DNA of 64,000 nucleotides from Mastigias papua. Its lineage: Eukaryota > Cnidaria > Scyphozoa > Rhizostomeae > Mastigiidae. This document shows positions 11,163 to 23,031 of the stretch, piece after piece. The translations under genes and the position numbers were made by a program. Position 1 is the stretch's first letter. Every line of letters begins with the position of its first letter. The notes under the pieces were generated by a model. The model was given only the letters and a program-made list of their open reading frames with translations, had not been told where the DNA came from and ran no database searches. The stretch covers positions 5,498,341 to 5,562,340 of the forward strand of contig OZ025279.1 in NCBI GenBank assembly GCA_964019165.1, given 5' to 3'.

Positions 11163-12800
11163 TCTTTATTTACAAAATGCTCACTCACTCGGACACTGTA
11201 TGGCTGAAAGGTTCAGCCCTTACACCACGTAACCTGCACTGTAGTGAAATTTCATCTTTTACAATGTTATGCCTTATCTTGTTCGTCCTCTTTGCTCGAC
11301 CCTGAACAACCATAATCACCCCTTCTGTTTCCTTCTTCAAATACCCCTTCCTATCCCATAGCCAACTGTTATCCTCGTCCTCTGCTTCTTCTGTTTCTCT
11401 GGAAACTGCTGAGTGCAGCCTGTTTGTTGTCTCTCTTTACTTGCTTTGCGAAATCTTTCTTTCACAGCTTTGGGATTCTCATTTTCACCCTTGAAATCTT
11501 CCTTCGTCACTTCCTGCAGTAACATCTCTTCCTTTCCGTCAAAATAGAAGCCAAGGCCTGTTATCTAAAGCATCACACATTCTTCAGTACTTATCTATCG
11601 TCGTCAAAATTTCCTTCTCTTCATATAGGTCCTATCTACATCTCCTTTGGAGTCCATATTTCTATATATATCATTAGCAATTTACGTGTTTTTCTGTCTA
11701 TTGCTGCTGTCACTCTAATTTTCTCCAGCCTACAATTCCTGCCCCATATCACATTATAGAGATTGCTCTTGAATTTATTGCTTGGATCGTATTCCCTGCG
11801 TTAGGATTCCACTTCAAAATTTGTCTTATTCGTCTAAAATGTTCTTTTGTTAGCATTTATTTTGTGTCTTTAGTCATTGTCATTGTGCGCCGAATTTATT
11901 CCTAAATATTTGTACCTATCACTACTCTCTAAAGCCAAATTGTCTACTCCGCTACTGTCTACCACTTGAACGCGTTTCATTTCTATCATTGCACATTTAG
12001 AGATTTCAAATTCCATACCAATATTTTGACTATATATGTGGGTTGTTTCGACTACTGAGTCTAATTCATTCATGCTCTTTTCACATAATTTGAAATCGTC
12101 CGTAAACAAGAGGTAATTCAGTTCTCTCTGTTTTTACCTAACAGATATCCAGCCTTCATGCTACTGAGAGCAATATATACTTGAATCGTTGTAAATACAA
12201 AGAGTATTGATGATAGGCTGTCTCCTTGAAAGATGCCTCTCTTAATTTTCACCTGGCCAAGCATTTCTTCTCCTGATGTCAGGTCAGTATTCCAAGAACT
12301 CATCAACTTTTCTATCAGTTTAAAGATGTTCTCTGCTAACTTGAACATACGTAAGCGTGCAAGTATCCAGCAATGAGGAACCATATCATATGCCTTTTTG
12401 TAGTCAATCCAGGCAACACACAAGTGTGCTAACCTTCTTTTTCAATTCTTCATCACAATTTTGTCAATCATTAGTTGGTCTTTGCTTTCTCTATTATTCT
12501 TCCTGCAAGCGTTTTGCTCCTCTGGCGATACCTTTTCACCTTTTAGATGATGATTTACCGACTTGCCTACAGTGCACGTTAACACTTTTCACATAAGTGC
12601 AAGAATTGTTATTGATCTAAAGTTAGTAGCGTCACTCTCTTTCTTCTCGTCTTTGAGAATTAGGCATGACTTTCCTCTATTCATACACGATGGCGTCTCT
12701 CCTATGGTAATACACTGCTTCAGCTGAGCTGCCATCAATTTGGTTCAGTTTTCTATACCTTTAAGCCAATAATTATTCACCATGTCTGGCTAACAAGCTA
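11163..12800 (-). pseudogene. R2-type LINE reverse transcriptase, decayed
   Basis: Read on the minus strand from about 12530: PEEQNACRKNNRESKDQLMI, then WIDYKKAYDMVPHCWIL (RT motif with catalytic Asp region), then VKIKRGIFQGDSLSSILF, then the FTDDF catalytic box at about 12087-12104, then MEFEISKCAMIEMKR and YKYLGI. Further on, 11700-11815 carries NAGNTIQAINSRAISIM and AGIVGWRKLE, conserved in the thumb and linker of this LINE type. At least one frameshift near 12110 and stops near 11730 inactivate it. The endonuclease half is at 9480-9870, beyond the hAT insertion. Confidence 0.8.
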
Positions 12801-13169
12801 TCCATTTCGGTACTTTTCTATGTTGCATTTATAGGCTATTTAGTGTGACTTCTATAGCCTTTTTTCCCTACACTCTCTAAATGCTGTTCGATTCCATTTA
12901 TCAAACTCTCTAAATGCTGCTCGATTCACTTTATCCAACTTGCTTCATTGTTGTGCTCTACGCCTTTTGACCAAATGTAATTCAGAATGCTTTGCCTTGG
13001 AGTGCGTTAGGTCTTATATCATTGAATTACAGTTATTCCACAATTTTTAGTTGATATAGAAGCGTAGGTGTGGAGTAAGAATGCTGCATAGGTTGTAAGG
13101 AAAACCTCCCCCTTTCGAATTTTTTATGTTTGCTGTAAACTGATCTGAGTTACGTATATACTTAGTGGT

Positions 13170-13515
13170 AGCATTTACCAGAACTGTATACCTTTAAATC
13201 TGATGCTATCTGTTGCCATAGTTATCAGATCAGGTTGAAGGAATTTGTTTTTGTTTCGTACATTGTAATGAACTTCGTTTTTACCGAAAATCTCCTGCAG
13301 GAAAGAAGGGCTCAAGCCATTTTTAGTTTTGTACATCTCAGTCATACGTAATTGAAAGTTCTTAGTGCGGATATTGATGGCACTGTTCTTCTCTGATAGT
13401 TTACTATAACTAGATTCCGTCTCCTGATAAGTAATTCTCAACAACTTTCCCTATAACTTGTTAGTTATGCTGTTAAGCTGCTTGGTGTGAAACATCCAGA
13501 GTAAAGGGCAGTATT
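13170..13515 (-). mobile_element. CR1/Jockey-like LINE reverse transcriptase C-terminus
   Basis: Minus-strand reading gives PLLWMFHTKQLNSITNKL, a stop, then LLRITYQETESSYSKLSEK, TEMYKTKNGLSPSFLQEIF and ending near FKGIQFW. This is the standard C-terminal stretch after the palm domain in CR1/Jockey-type LINEs. The upstream RT core is absent, so it is an interrupted or truncated copy. Confidence 0.75.
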
Positions 13516-13769
13516 AAAATTGACTTGCTCTAAGTGCCTTCTTAAGTTCTTAATTTTCTCTCATCCATATATGGAGATATACGAGCAAATGCGCAGAGGT
13601 TTTTGCTAGCCTTTTGGTATAAATTGACAATTTTCTTGTCGAGGGACAGTTTACTATAAATTACAATTCTAAGGAGCTTTCTTCAGAGCTGTTTGCTCGC
13701 GTGTATTTTTGGGGTCATTAATGTATTTTATCTAAATCGAGGCTAAACAATATAATATTAAAGAAATAT

Positions 13770-13945
13770 TTCACAGGGATGGCAACGAATGTAGGTGCTA
13801 CATTTCCACATAACTAGTTTTCTTTTTCACTTTTTTTGTTATTGTAAATTACGTATTATATTGTAAATAATTAATGTAAATTATTTTATCAACCAGACAG
13901 AAAGAAACCAACTATAAATAAGTTTATTTTAATATGAATATAAAT
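13770..13945 (+). mobile_element. LINE 3' tail, same family as 8470-8765
   Basis: A short remnant reading HRDGNECRCYIS is followed by an AT-rich 3' UTR that ends accaactataaataagttt, like the tail at 8725-8745. It is a strongly 5'-truncated copy. Confidence 0.45.
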
Positions 13946-14289
13946 ATAAGATCAGCATGTATTCCATGGATAACTATGATTTTTTTATCCAGTTACCCTG
14001 TTACTGATCAAGCATAATCCTTGCATATCGTTGCACTAGAGTTCTGTTCTGTGATCCTTCAGGTACGCTTGCATGTCACCTCTCTCTATCTCGAGTGTCT
14101 ATTGTCCATCCACTTTCTGTCTCTCGCCTCCGTCAGCCATGAGTCTCTACTGGCTTCTTAATCATTACTAACAACTGCTCATTCTACATACACTCCACAT
14201 TTATTTTAATATGTATCAATATCCAATGGATTTTTTCCTCTGTTTTCTTCCCATTTTCATTCTTTACTAGTACTACCTTCTACTTCCTT

Positions 14290-15215
14290 ATATGTAAAGT
14301 TGATGATATAACCCCCCTTATGGTATGCCTTCCTTTCTTAGGCCAGTATAGCCTACAGGTTACAAAACGTCTTATTACGTTAATTAAACAATATTATCCC
14401 ACACTTGAGCTTGAAGTTATTTATACTTCTCCAAAACGTATATCTACCCTGTTTAGGTTTAAGGACAAACTCCCTTCTCTCATTTGCCCTTCTGTGGTTT
14501 ATTGTTACAAGTGTCCTGGCTGCCATACCTCCGTACTACGGGAAAACAACCCGTAGTCTTATTATTCGCTGCAGAGAGCTTTTGGGAATTAATAAAACAG
14601 GTCAAAAGATAAAAAACAGTTCTTCTGCCATTGAGAACCATATTTCTAAGACTGGCCACGATGCGTCCCTTGAAAACTTTGAAATCATTAGTAGAGCTGA
14701 TAATTCCTTTGATCTACTTATTCACGAGAGTCTTCTGATTCTACGTGATAGGCCCAGTCTTAAAGGACAATTGTCCTCAATTCCCCTTACACTATTTTGA
14801 TTTGCTATTTTTTGGTGTTACTGTCCCTTGTTCTCCTCTTGATCGACCTTTCTCGCTATTTCTATACCTTTTTGCCCTTTATTTCTATACTTTTCTCCTT
14901 TATTTCTATATTTTTCCCATCCTATTTACATTTCTCTCTTGCACGGTTTATGCGCCTTCTCTGTTTCCACGTGTCCCCCTTAGTTGTTTTACTTGCTCTT
15001 TTCTACAATACTTTTTCTCCTCTATGACAATACTGTTTTCCCTCCTCGTTTCTTGCTACGCGTTTCTATTCACTTTTCCATGCTTCAGGCCCTAGTTGTT
15101 TTTTCCCTTGGGTTCTTGGCCCTTTATATTGAGCTTAATACGCCTTGATTTTTATACTGATGATGGACCTTGGAAATGGTCTGAAACGGTTGTATCCTGG
15201 ATTTGTCATAATAAG
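14290..15215 (+). mobile_element. Penelope-like element 3' part with broken GIY-YIG endonuclease
   Basis: The frame from 14320 reads FLGQYSLQVTKRLITLIKQY, FRFKDKLPSLICPSVVY and YKCPGCHTSVLRENNP, the typical linker and zinc-binding Cys pair before a PLE GIY-YIG domain. A shift near 14540 moves coding to the next frame: YYGKTTRSLIIRCRELLGI, ISKTGHDASLENFEIISRAD, LLIHESLLILRDRPSL, ending with a stop at about 14800. About 350 bp of T/C-rich 3' UTR follow. At about 15160-15185 a CTGATGA, stem, GAAAC module occurs with a good inner stem (GGACC/GGUCU) but poor outer pairing, a decayed hammerhead-like motif. Confidence 0.8.
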
Positions 15216-15229
15216 TATACGTAGTTAAT

Positions 15230-18100
15230 TAGAAATGGATGGTCGATTAACATCAACTTTAGAATGATTTTCTTCATCGTCGGTCTTGCTCTGCTATTTA
15301 TTGTTCGGCTGCGCTTTCCACCAGGTGTAAGTTTACACTATCTCTACATAACATAATGCTATACCGTTTACACACTCTGTGTTCCATTGATCTCTTTCTT
15401 TTTGCTATTCACTGGTGCAAGCACCTTTTGTCTTTCACATATATATGTTGGTTCTTACACCTTTTCAATTTTATGATGATTTAGATACTACAGTTGTACT
15501 TTAGTCCCTGGTCTTAATCAAAACATAAAGCTCTCACTTGTACCAGTCTCAGAAAAGCATCATTCCTTGAAATTTTTCATCAAACAGAAATGATTTTGCA
15601 ACCATCCTTCATAGTTGTTGCACAATTGTTAGTGGAAGAGAATATTTCATTACATAGATATACAAATATTTCTCAATATTAGTTGTTAGATTTGGGTACC
15701 AAAGCTTTTTTTGATAGGTGTCTTCCTATATTGTACTTTCTAATCGAGTTTTTGTGCAAATGCCCTGATTCCAAGTTCAAGTTATGCACAGGTGGATGGA
15801 TATTTAGACCCCTACATTCCCAGTTTCAAAGATTAGCATTTGTCAAAGGACGAGGAGAGTAGCAAATTTTCTACAACAGCTAAAAGGACCATACACTATT
15901 GTTTTTAAATAAGGCTTAAGTAAGGCTTGGCAAACTCTTTTGCGCTAAAATTTGCCGATTCGAATATGCCGGAAATGTAAGCAAGTCTAGGCGGAAATCT
16001 AGCATGGAACTTAGTTGCCGATTTCAGTATGGCTTATCAGTGGCAAATGTTATATGACCACTTATGATTATACTGAATTTGACCGATAGTTATTTTCCAT
16101 GCGATTCTAGCATAAATAGCGTAAAGTTGCTTTGGCAGGCAGCTAGATCGGACGCAATTTTATTGAATGTCCAGGGATATTTAAATACAGAGAATCAAGA
16201 TGTGCAACTGCAAAGCACTGTTAGTTCCAGGCAGCCATCCTTAACTGATATAGGAAGGTTTTATCACAGGATGTTCCTAGTAATATCAGTTATGACTGGG
16301 CTCTATTTCACTTAACCTCAGACTGCCACACCCTATCATTGAATCTCCAGTTTAAGTTATTACGCTAACCCTCTGATCCTCAGTGTGAAAAGAGGTCATA
16401 TCCGAAGCCTATGTAGGTGTAGGGATTTGTAGCATACCGATTACTCGAGAAATTTCCTCATTAGATTCAATGCTTGGATCCCTAATAGTGACGGCAAAAC
16501 CTGAGAATTTCGCAAGTTATTTTTATCTACAAAATACCTTTCTGGAGGTGAGAGTGGTATTGTTTTGGGCTTTTCTAGCATGAATTAAAAAAGTTTGATT
16601 TCACGTGGAATATTTGTTCATGGGCTGCGGAGCCGGGGGACTGGAGGTCTATAGCCTCCGCTTTTTACACCAAATGTTCTTTATTATAGCATTTTCAAAA
16701 TCTAGGCAAAATTTCTCATAGAATAGTCAGTAAGCAAGAATCAACAATTCAGCATCATCTTATACCAATTCATATACCCTAGACTGCCTTGGATAATATT
16801 CAGAATAGGAAATTCTGTTAGATGCTTGCTAACATGTTGATCGATATAAAAACCAGAATTGAAGTTTTAATGAAAGAAACCAGATTAATAGGTAAGTCAG
16901 TCAAGCATTTTAATGAAAGCAAAAAGAAATGGAGGTAAATTAAGCTGATCGACGTTTGAAGTCTAGTAGCAATCAGAAGAGTTTAAAGAGAAAGGCAAGA
17001 ATCTTGTTTAAAGCTCAGAGTAAAGTAATCAGTAGACCATATCAGGGAAATTAATGTTTATTCTCTTTAAAGCAATACTAATAGGAGAACTTCCCCGTTC
17101 AAAAATCATTGTCCGAAGACAACGACAGTGTTGTGTATGTCGTGTCATTTGCAAGTCCACAATTTCAGAATTGCAGTTGATTACATATAAGCTATCTCGA
17201 AAATCCATCCTGGTAAAGCTGGCTACACAATTCTACTGAAAAAAAGGCTTACACAAAATCCTGACAATGCTGTTTTGAAACCATTAAGCCCCTCTAATAT
17301 CTCCCTTAGACGAAAGCTAAACAATGCATTGCAACTTGTCGAAAAGAAGAAGCAGAGTTAGAACTTTGTAATTTGCTGGAGCATAGAGGTTAAAAGCATG
17401 GAAAGCGCTAAAAGTAATGATTTATAAACTGAGTTTTAATTAACTGCGTTTCTCAAGATAATGACTCGCCTAGAAGTGTATTATCAAGTTCTTTGCACAA
17501 AGGCGAATTTCCCAGTGATATGAGTTTCGAACTACGAGTAGCCATTCTGCAGAAAGAAAAACCATATTTTGAACCTATTAGCCTAATAATTTTGTTTACA
17601 GAGGAAAGGTTCGACCACCCAACATTACACTACAAAATACCAGAGAGAAAAGACTGTTTTCCATTGCAGAAATAATGAATACATGGCAGTGATAAACCAT
17701 CGGACCCTATGTCGTGGGTTCTCCTATGTCACTGTAAGAGAATATGTACCCGCCTCCCGGGTATAATCAGTGATCCCTGTAATTGGGTGTAAATTTGCTC
17801 ATGATTCATACTTTTAAATATCTAAACAAGTTGTAACTTTAAATGGGGTCTCTGTCGGTAAGTCACCAATTTTCCTATGGTTTCTGTCAGTAAATTATAT
17901 CTTATTTTGCTATGTAAATGACAAGTGGAAGCGTTCAACAATCTTTACGTCCTCTACATATTTGGCCTTTCCACTAGAGCCCCCTCACCAAAAATATCGC
18001 TCCGCCGCCCCTGTTGTTGCCTTCTTTCCATCAAAAGTGTTATATCTTTGTGGCTCCTTTGAGCAAATTGCTTTAAAATACCACGCTTTGAGCTGACTCT
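15230..18100. other. Intergenic, no gene recognised
   Basis: No coding potential I can support. A (g)gagccgggggactgg block near 16625 and gctccgccgcccctg at 17999-18013 resemble ends of CAGGGGCGG-type hAT elements, but no matched partner or duplication was found. Confidence 0.45.
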
Positions 18101-18114
18101 TTTCGTATCTTCTT

Positions 18115-19258
18115 CGAGGGACAAATCACAACCTAAAAAGGTGTACGAGATTTATTGATTTCAAAAAATCACATGATTTTTCGGTGATTTTGTGATTTTT
18201 CTATGATTTTCTGTGATTTTTTTGTGATTTTTTTGTGATTTGAGCAAGATGTACGAGAAAAATCGATGATATGCCCCTTGAAAACTCTGTGAAGCCACTT
18301 CGAGTCACACGTGCATGACATGCTATTTCCTGCCATGTTTCCCTACTTGATAGAGTTTTGAGTCTAAGCAAGGCTCAAAATGGAAATCAACCTTTAGACC
18401 AAGGATGAGAGAACTATAGAGTGACAAGGGATTTACTACATTAAGAACAAAAATTTCCAGCGAAAAAAATTTCGGACAACAACTTAACTTCTGCGAAAAT
18501 ATTTTCGGAAAAATTTTGGGTGTTTCGGATAAATAAATTTTCAGACAAATAATTGCCAAATTTTTCAACAATGAAGCCTAAACACGTCAGGTTATTGAAT
18601 CTTAAGATTACTCTTGAAACCTTGAAAAATACATAAGAAACTTTGAGAACTGAAAATCTCACAAAGCATTCAATATTGAACTGAGACAAATTTTCGGACT
18701 GCTCTATATTACTTACAAATCAATTGTCGGACAATTCTTTGTCCGAAAGTTTGTCACACCGAGAAGTTTTACATTTTATTTTAATAATAATAATATAATA
18801 GTAATAATATATCAATATTTTTACGGGTTTACTTGTTCAGCTAAAAGTAGCTGCTATAAATCAAGGACCTGCGTCCAACAAAAAGTAGTAGAAACTGTAA
18901 TTTACAATATAAAGGTTTCTTATAAACTAAAATCAAATTTATTACATCCCTTCTTGAATCTCACAAATGAGTTCTCAATTTTCAATTCAGGTGGCAATCT
19001 GTTGTATATTTCAACACCTTGATAGCTAAACGTGAATGTTTTTGTTTTGTGAATGTTTTTCAGTTTGATTTTATTATTTTTCCTTGTAATTTTTATTTTT
19101 GTCTATGATTTTTATGAAATTCATTTGATTTACAATTTTCATATGATTTTTAGTGATTATATATGATTTTTCCTGTGACTTTTACAATTGTATGAATTGT
19201 CTGTGATTTTTGTGATTTTTAGCAAAGTAGACGAAAAATATCAGTGATTTGTCCCTAG
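18115..19258. mobile_element. hAT-type non-autonomous element with GTGATTTTT subterminal repeats
   Basis: The ends are inverted (CGAGGGACAAATCAC at left, GTGATTTGTCCCTAG at right) and flanked by a perfect 8-bp duplication ATCTTCTT at 18107-18114 and 19259-19266. Just inside each end lie many copies of a GTGATTTTT-like motif (about 18160-18245 and 19060-19250), with the same strand sense at both ends. No transposase is encoded. The interior carries a LINE C-terminus remnant at 18920-19045. Confidence 0.82.
18920..19045 (-). mobile_element. LINE reverse transcriptase C-terminal remnant inside the hAT element
   Basis: Minus strand reads KTFTFSYQGVEIYNRLPPEL then KIENSFVRFKKGCNKFDFSL and stop. 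This is the terminal motif (F-x-Y-x-G-x-x-x-x-N-x-L-P) of CR1/Jockey-type reverse transcriptases. A (TAA)n-like stretch at 18780-18810 could be its 3' tail. Confidence 0.7.
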
Positions 19259-19269
19259 ATCTTCTTACT

Positions 19270-20195
19270 GTTCATCAAATACACTTTCAACTATGCACCG
19301 TATGTGCACACATATTCTCAGAAAATGTAAAAGCATTGGCATATAGTGGCGCCAAATATTTCTGTGCAATGAGATATGAGACTTTTCCGAATACTTTAGT
19401 AATTTACTATTCGTTCATTCTCTTTCGGACAAATAGTTGTGGAATTGAATTTCAAGCAAAATTTGTTTTCGCACTATGAATACAAACATAGAATGAGAAT
19501 TAAGCTGATATGAACCATGCATTTCTGACACACCTTTTTCCGCAACTTTGAAGTAGCAGGAGTTGTGCAGTGCAGCAAACGCTAGCTTTATGTCCCAATA
19601 TCTACTAACTCTTCTATGAACCTTGTTTCCTTTACATTTTGTCGCTTGGATATTCTCTTCGTGCTGCACTGCTGCATCATTTTGAAATTTTTATTTTGCT
19701 CTGCTTTTTGATCTACACATGCGCCTTGGTAAAACTCGCTTATTCCTATTGTCCGATAATCATGAGTATAAGTTTGATATGGCAAAGTGCTAAACAACTA
19801 TACTCATTTTGCCCCATGTATATAAATACAAAATCACTCTGAGGTTCTGTTGAAGTAATGTACCGTCAATGACTTCATCTTGAAAACATGATTAAATAGC
19901 CTCCATAAAATCCCTAGCTGGGGTATCTCTTGTTTTCCAAAACAACCTTATCTTTAAAATGTGCCATAATATTGTTACTGGACTACTCAAAGGGTTTTAA
20001 CTGCTCTGTGGCTTAGGCGGAAAAGAGCTGAAATCAAATAGTGTTGGAAATGGTGCATATCATCAACTACAATGATTTCACTTGATGAATAAATATTAAA
20101 GTTAGGAGCCCTTGAAAAGTTTTTGATAGTGATCCATTTTGCCACATCGACCCAATTTTCCAACCCCACCCTGACCATCTTCTTCCTCCTTCTCT
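19270..20195. other. Intergenic, no gene seen
   Basis: No supported coding segment or repeat identified. Confidence 0.45.
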
Positions 20196-20199
20196 TTCC

Positions 20200-21140
20200 C
20201 TTTCCCCTGTTACCCCCCTTACGTGGCTGGACTGACCCAGAAGCCATTGACCATCTGCAAATTGTTTTGAAGAGGTGATGGAGTTGGCTACATTTAATTC
20301 CAATCTGTAAACCCAATAGCTACTTACCAGAACTACAGCCTAAAGCTTTTGAGACTGATTTTCACTGAAGGGGCCTGATTAGACAGTTTGTCACAGGTCA
20401 TCAACATCTACCTTAATTCTGAATCTCTGAGAACTGAATCGCTATAAACTTATAGGTAGTGTCTCCCAGGGCCCCCTTACCATCACTAGGAGGTCTCCAA
20501 CTATGGACTAGCATCATCATCATCATCATCTGTCTGTTTGTTTGTTTGTTTTCCAAACGCCCTTTATGGGGTCTAGGCTGATCCTGGGGTCAGTGTCACC
20601 TTCATATTGTTTTAAAGAGGCGATTGAGTTAGCTAGATTCAATCCACTCTGTTACTACAACAGCTAATTATGATAACTGCAGCATGAAGGTGCTGAGCCT
20701 GACTTTTTCTGAAGGGACCCGGTTGGACAGCTTGCCACAGGTCATCAACATCTGACTTCACTGACCACCACCACCATCATCATCGTCATCATCATCATCA
20801 TCATCATCATCGTCTCGTCTCGTCTCGTCGTCTTTTCCCGTACGCCCCTTACGGGACCTAGGCTGACCCTGAGGTCAGTGTCGCCTTCAGATTGTTTAGA
20901 AGAGGTGATTGAGTCGGCTACACTCAATCCACTCTGTTACTCCAACAGTTACTTATCAGAACTGCAGCCTGAAGCTGCTGTGCCTGACTCTCACTGGAGG
21001 GGCCTGGTTGGACAGTTTGCCACAGGTCGTCAACATCTGCCCCAATTCTGAATCTCTGCGAAATGAATCACTATCAACTTAAGGGCAGTGTCTCTCTGTG
21101 CCCGCTTGCCACCACGAGGAGGTCTCCAACCATGGGCTAG
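20200..21140. repeat. Three tandem SINE-like units ending in ATC tails
   Basis: A unit of about 280-320 bp recurs three times (about 20200-20530, 20540-20817, 20820-21140). Each contains a ...aggctgaccctggggtcagtgtc-like start, an agaggtgattgagttggctac block, a gcctggttggacagtttgcc block, a caggtcatcaacatctg block, and ends in (ATC)n. The simple-sequence tail after each unit suggests a retroposed short element; no tRNA-like boxes are evident. Confidence 0.6.
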
Positions 21141-21141
21141 C

Positions 21142-21218
<77 letters not shown>

Positions 21219-21285
21219 CCACCATCATCAACATCAATATCATCATCATTATCATCATCATCATCAATATCGTCATCATCTACAC
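21142..21285. repeat. (ATC)n microsatellite
   Basis: Nearly pure ATC triplets over about 80 bp, then an imperfect ATC/ACC/ATT continuation. It is the tail of the third SINE-like unit. His, Ile or Met homopolymer frames across it are artefacts. Confidence 0.95.
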
Positions 21286-21289
21286 ATTT

Positions 21290-23030
21290 ACATAATATTT
21301 GTCTCTTGCAATTTTCACTAATTTATAACAGCATATTTAACCTAACAATGGATAAAACAAAAATTACTTAAGAATTAAGAGACTGTGCATAATAAATTTG
21401 TCTATTACACTTTCCACTAGCTACACTCCTAAGCAAATTACTGAAAGCGGCTAGTGAAGACCATTGGAAGACTTCCTCTAAGTCTATGGGATGGAGACTC
21501 TACTCCATAATTCCCTGTCCTCCTTGATGAAGTTTACTCAAATTTATGAGTCTCAAATCATCGCCTCCCTCCCTTTGTTTATAGATAGGATTCAAATTTT
21601 GAAGGGTCTTATAAAAGTCTAGTAACATAGAAGTACGGAATTACACTAAATTTAATCAAAAATCAATAAGCATGAGATCCAGAAACATTGGGAGATCTTA
21701 AAATATATCCCAAAATTTTTGAGCATCTCTATGTTCCTAACAAGTCTAGAGTGTCTTGAGTAACAAGTAATGAGTAGGAATAAGATGTGATTAATATCGA
21801 TATATACATTTTACATGATTGCAAAAGTTGAATACATCTCATAAAATGAATGTCTTCCCAGGCATCTAATTGTGGTATTCAGTTATGTACTATCAATCGA
21901 TATCGATTTCATTTGCTTGCTTTTGGAAAGTCGTATTAGTTGTAGACTCCATTGACTTATCTTTCAACAAGACTCATATTCTTTGATTAATAAAGTATAG
22001 CCTCTTGATCTATCATAAAATTTATACGAAAGAATTCATAAAGGTTGTGAAGAGACACTCTCATCTACTTTTGCTTTTACCAAGTTGCAGAAAATGAGAC
22101 GCTATCTAGCCACTACAGTTCCAGGAAATATGCTTGCATTGTGGCGGGATGCAGTCGTGCTACTATAAATTAACATTCTTCTCCCAACTAGGATCATGAT
22201 CTACGTAAAATAGATTTCTGGAGGCTGGGGGACTGTATCCTTTTGACGTTTTTAGCAATCATATTTTATTACTGTTTTAGCACCCTCTTCAGCCATGAGG
22301 TTTTAGTTTGTTCACTAGAGTTTCCCCTACCTAAAACATTGCTCCAGGACCCCTGTTTCCATCTTTGAAAATCGACCTGTTGTATAATGCTCAGCTCTGC
22401 ATAGACAGTAAGAATTTTATTTATAGCAATTACTTTGTCTTTGACTTGTAGTGCTCTGATGCGTTAGCGTTTGTAGAAGTAAGCTTAGATAAACAATAGT
22501 TCCTTATAAATCTTCCCTTTAGAGCTAATACATTGCATTGACTGTAAGGTAGGCCCAGTATCCCATCACTAATGAATGTGTCTGGGACTATTTCAAGTGG
22601 GCTGACAGCCATCACTAACTTTGAGAATCTCATAAACCACGCCCTTTTAGACCACACCCTTTAGTACAGCATGCGAAAATGTATGCAACTAAAGGGTGGC
22701 AAACACTTCCTTTTTCCTTGAATTTGAATGATTTATACAATTGATCCCAGAGAAATTGGAGATCATGTCTCCTCAGCCTCCTACCCCCGTGGTACCGTCA
22801 TTGAATTATATTGCCTTGGATTGCCTATTGTTAGATTTACTTTTTGCTTTTACACTGCATCAGATTTATCCATGGAGATTAATGCGTCTATAGTTGTATA
22901 TACAATACTTAGAACTACAAGGAGTTGAAGTTGAAGTAATGTAAAAAGTCATGATAAAACTGAATTTTTTGCAGTTTTCCCAGCATTATATTTGCAATGT
23001 CCTCAGAGTTTAATCAGATATAGTCTATAG
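21290..23030. other. Intergenic, 3' flank of the 319-residue gene
   Basis: No coding or RNA gene recognised. Near 22215-22350 are fragments (ctggaggctgggggactg, actagagtttcccctacc) of a dispersed repeat also glimpsed near 16630 and 17970. Confidence 0.4.
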
Positions 23031-23031
23031 C

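Noticed and set aside
15159..15200. Intact hammerhead at the end of the PLE at 14290-15215
   Set aside because: CUGAUGA, stem II and GAAA are present, but stem I cannot be formed beyond one or two pairs; kept only as a decayed motif within the PLE entry.
17999..18013. End of a CAGGGGCGG-type hAT element
   Set aside because: Only one end was found; no partner or target duplication.
21088..21321. Poly-His, poly-Ile and poly-Met open frames
   Set aside because: Three frames of an (ATC)n microsatellite.
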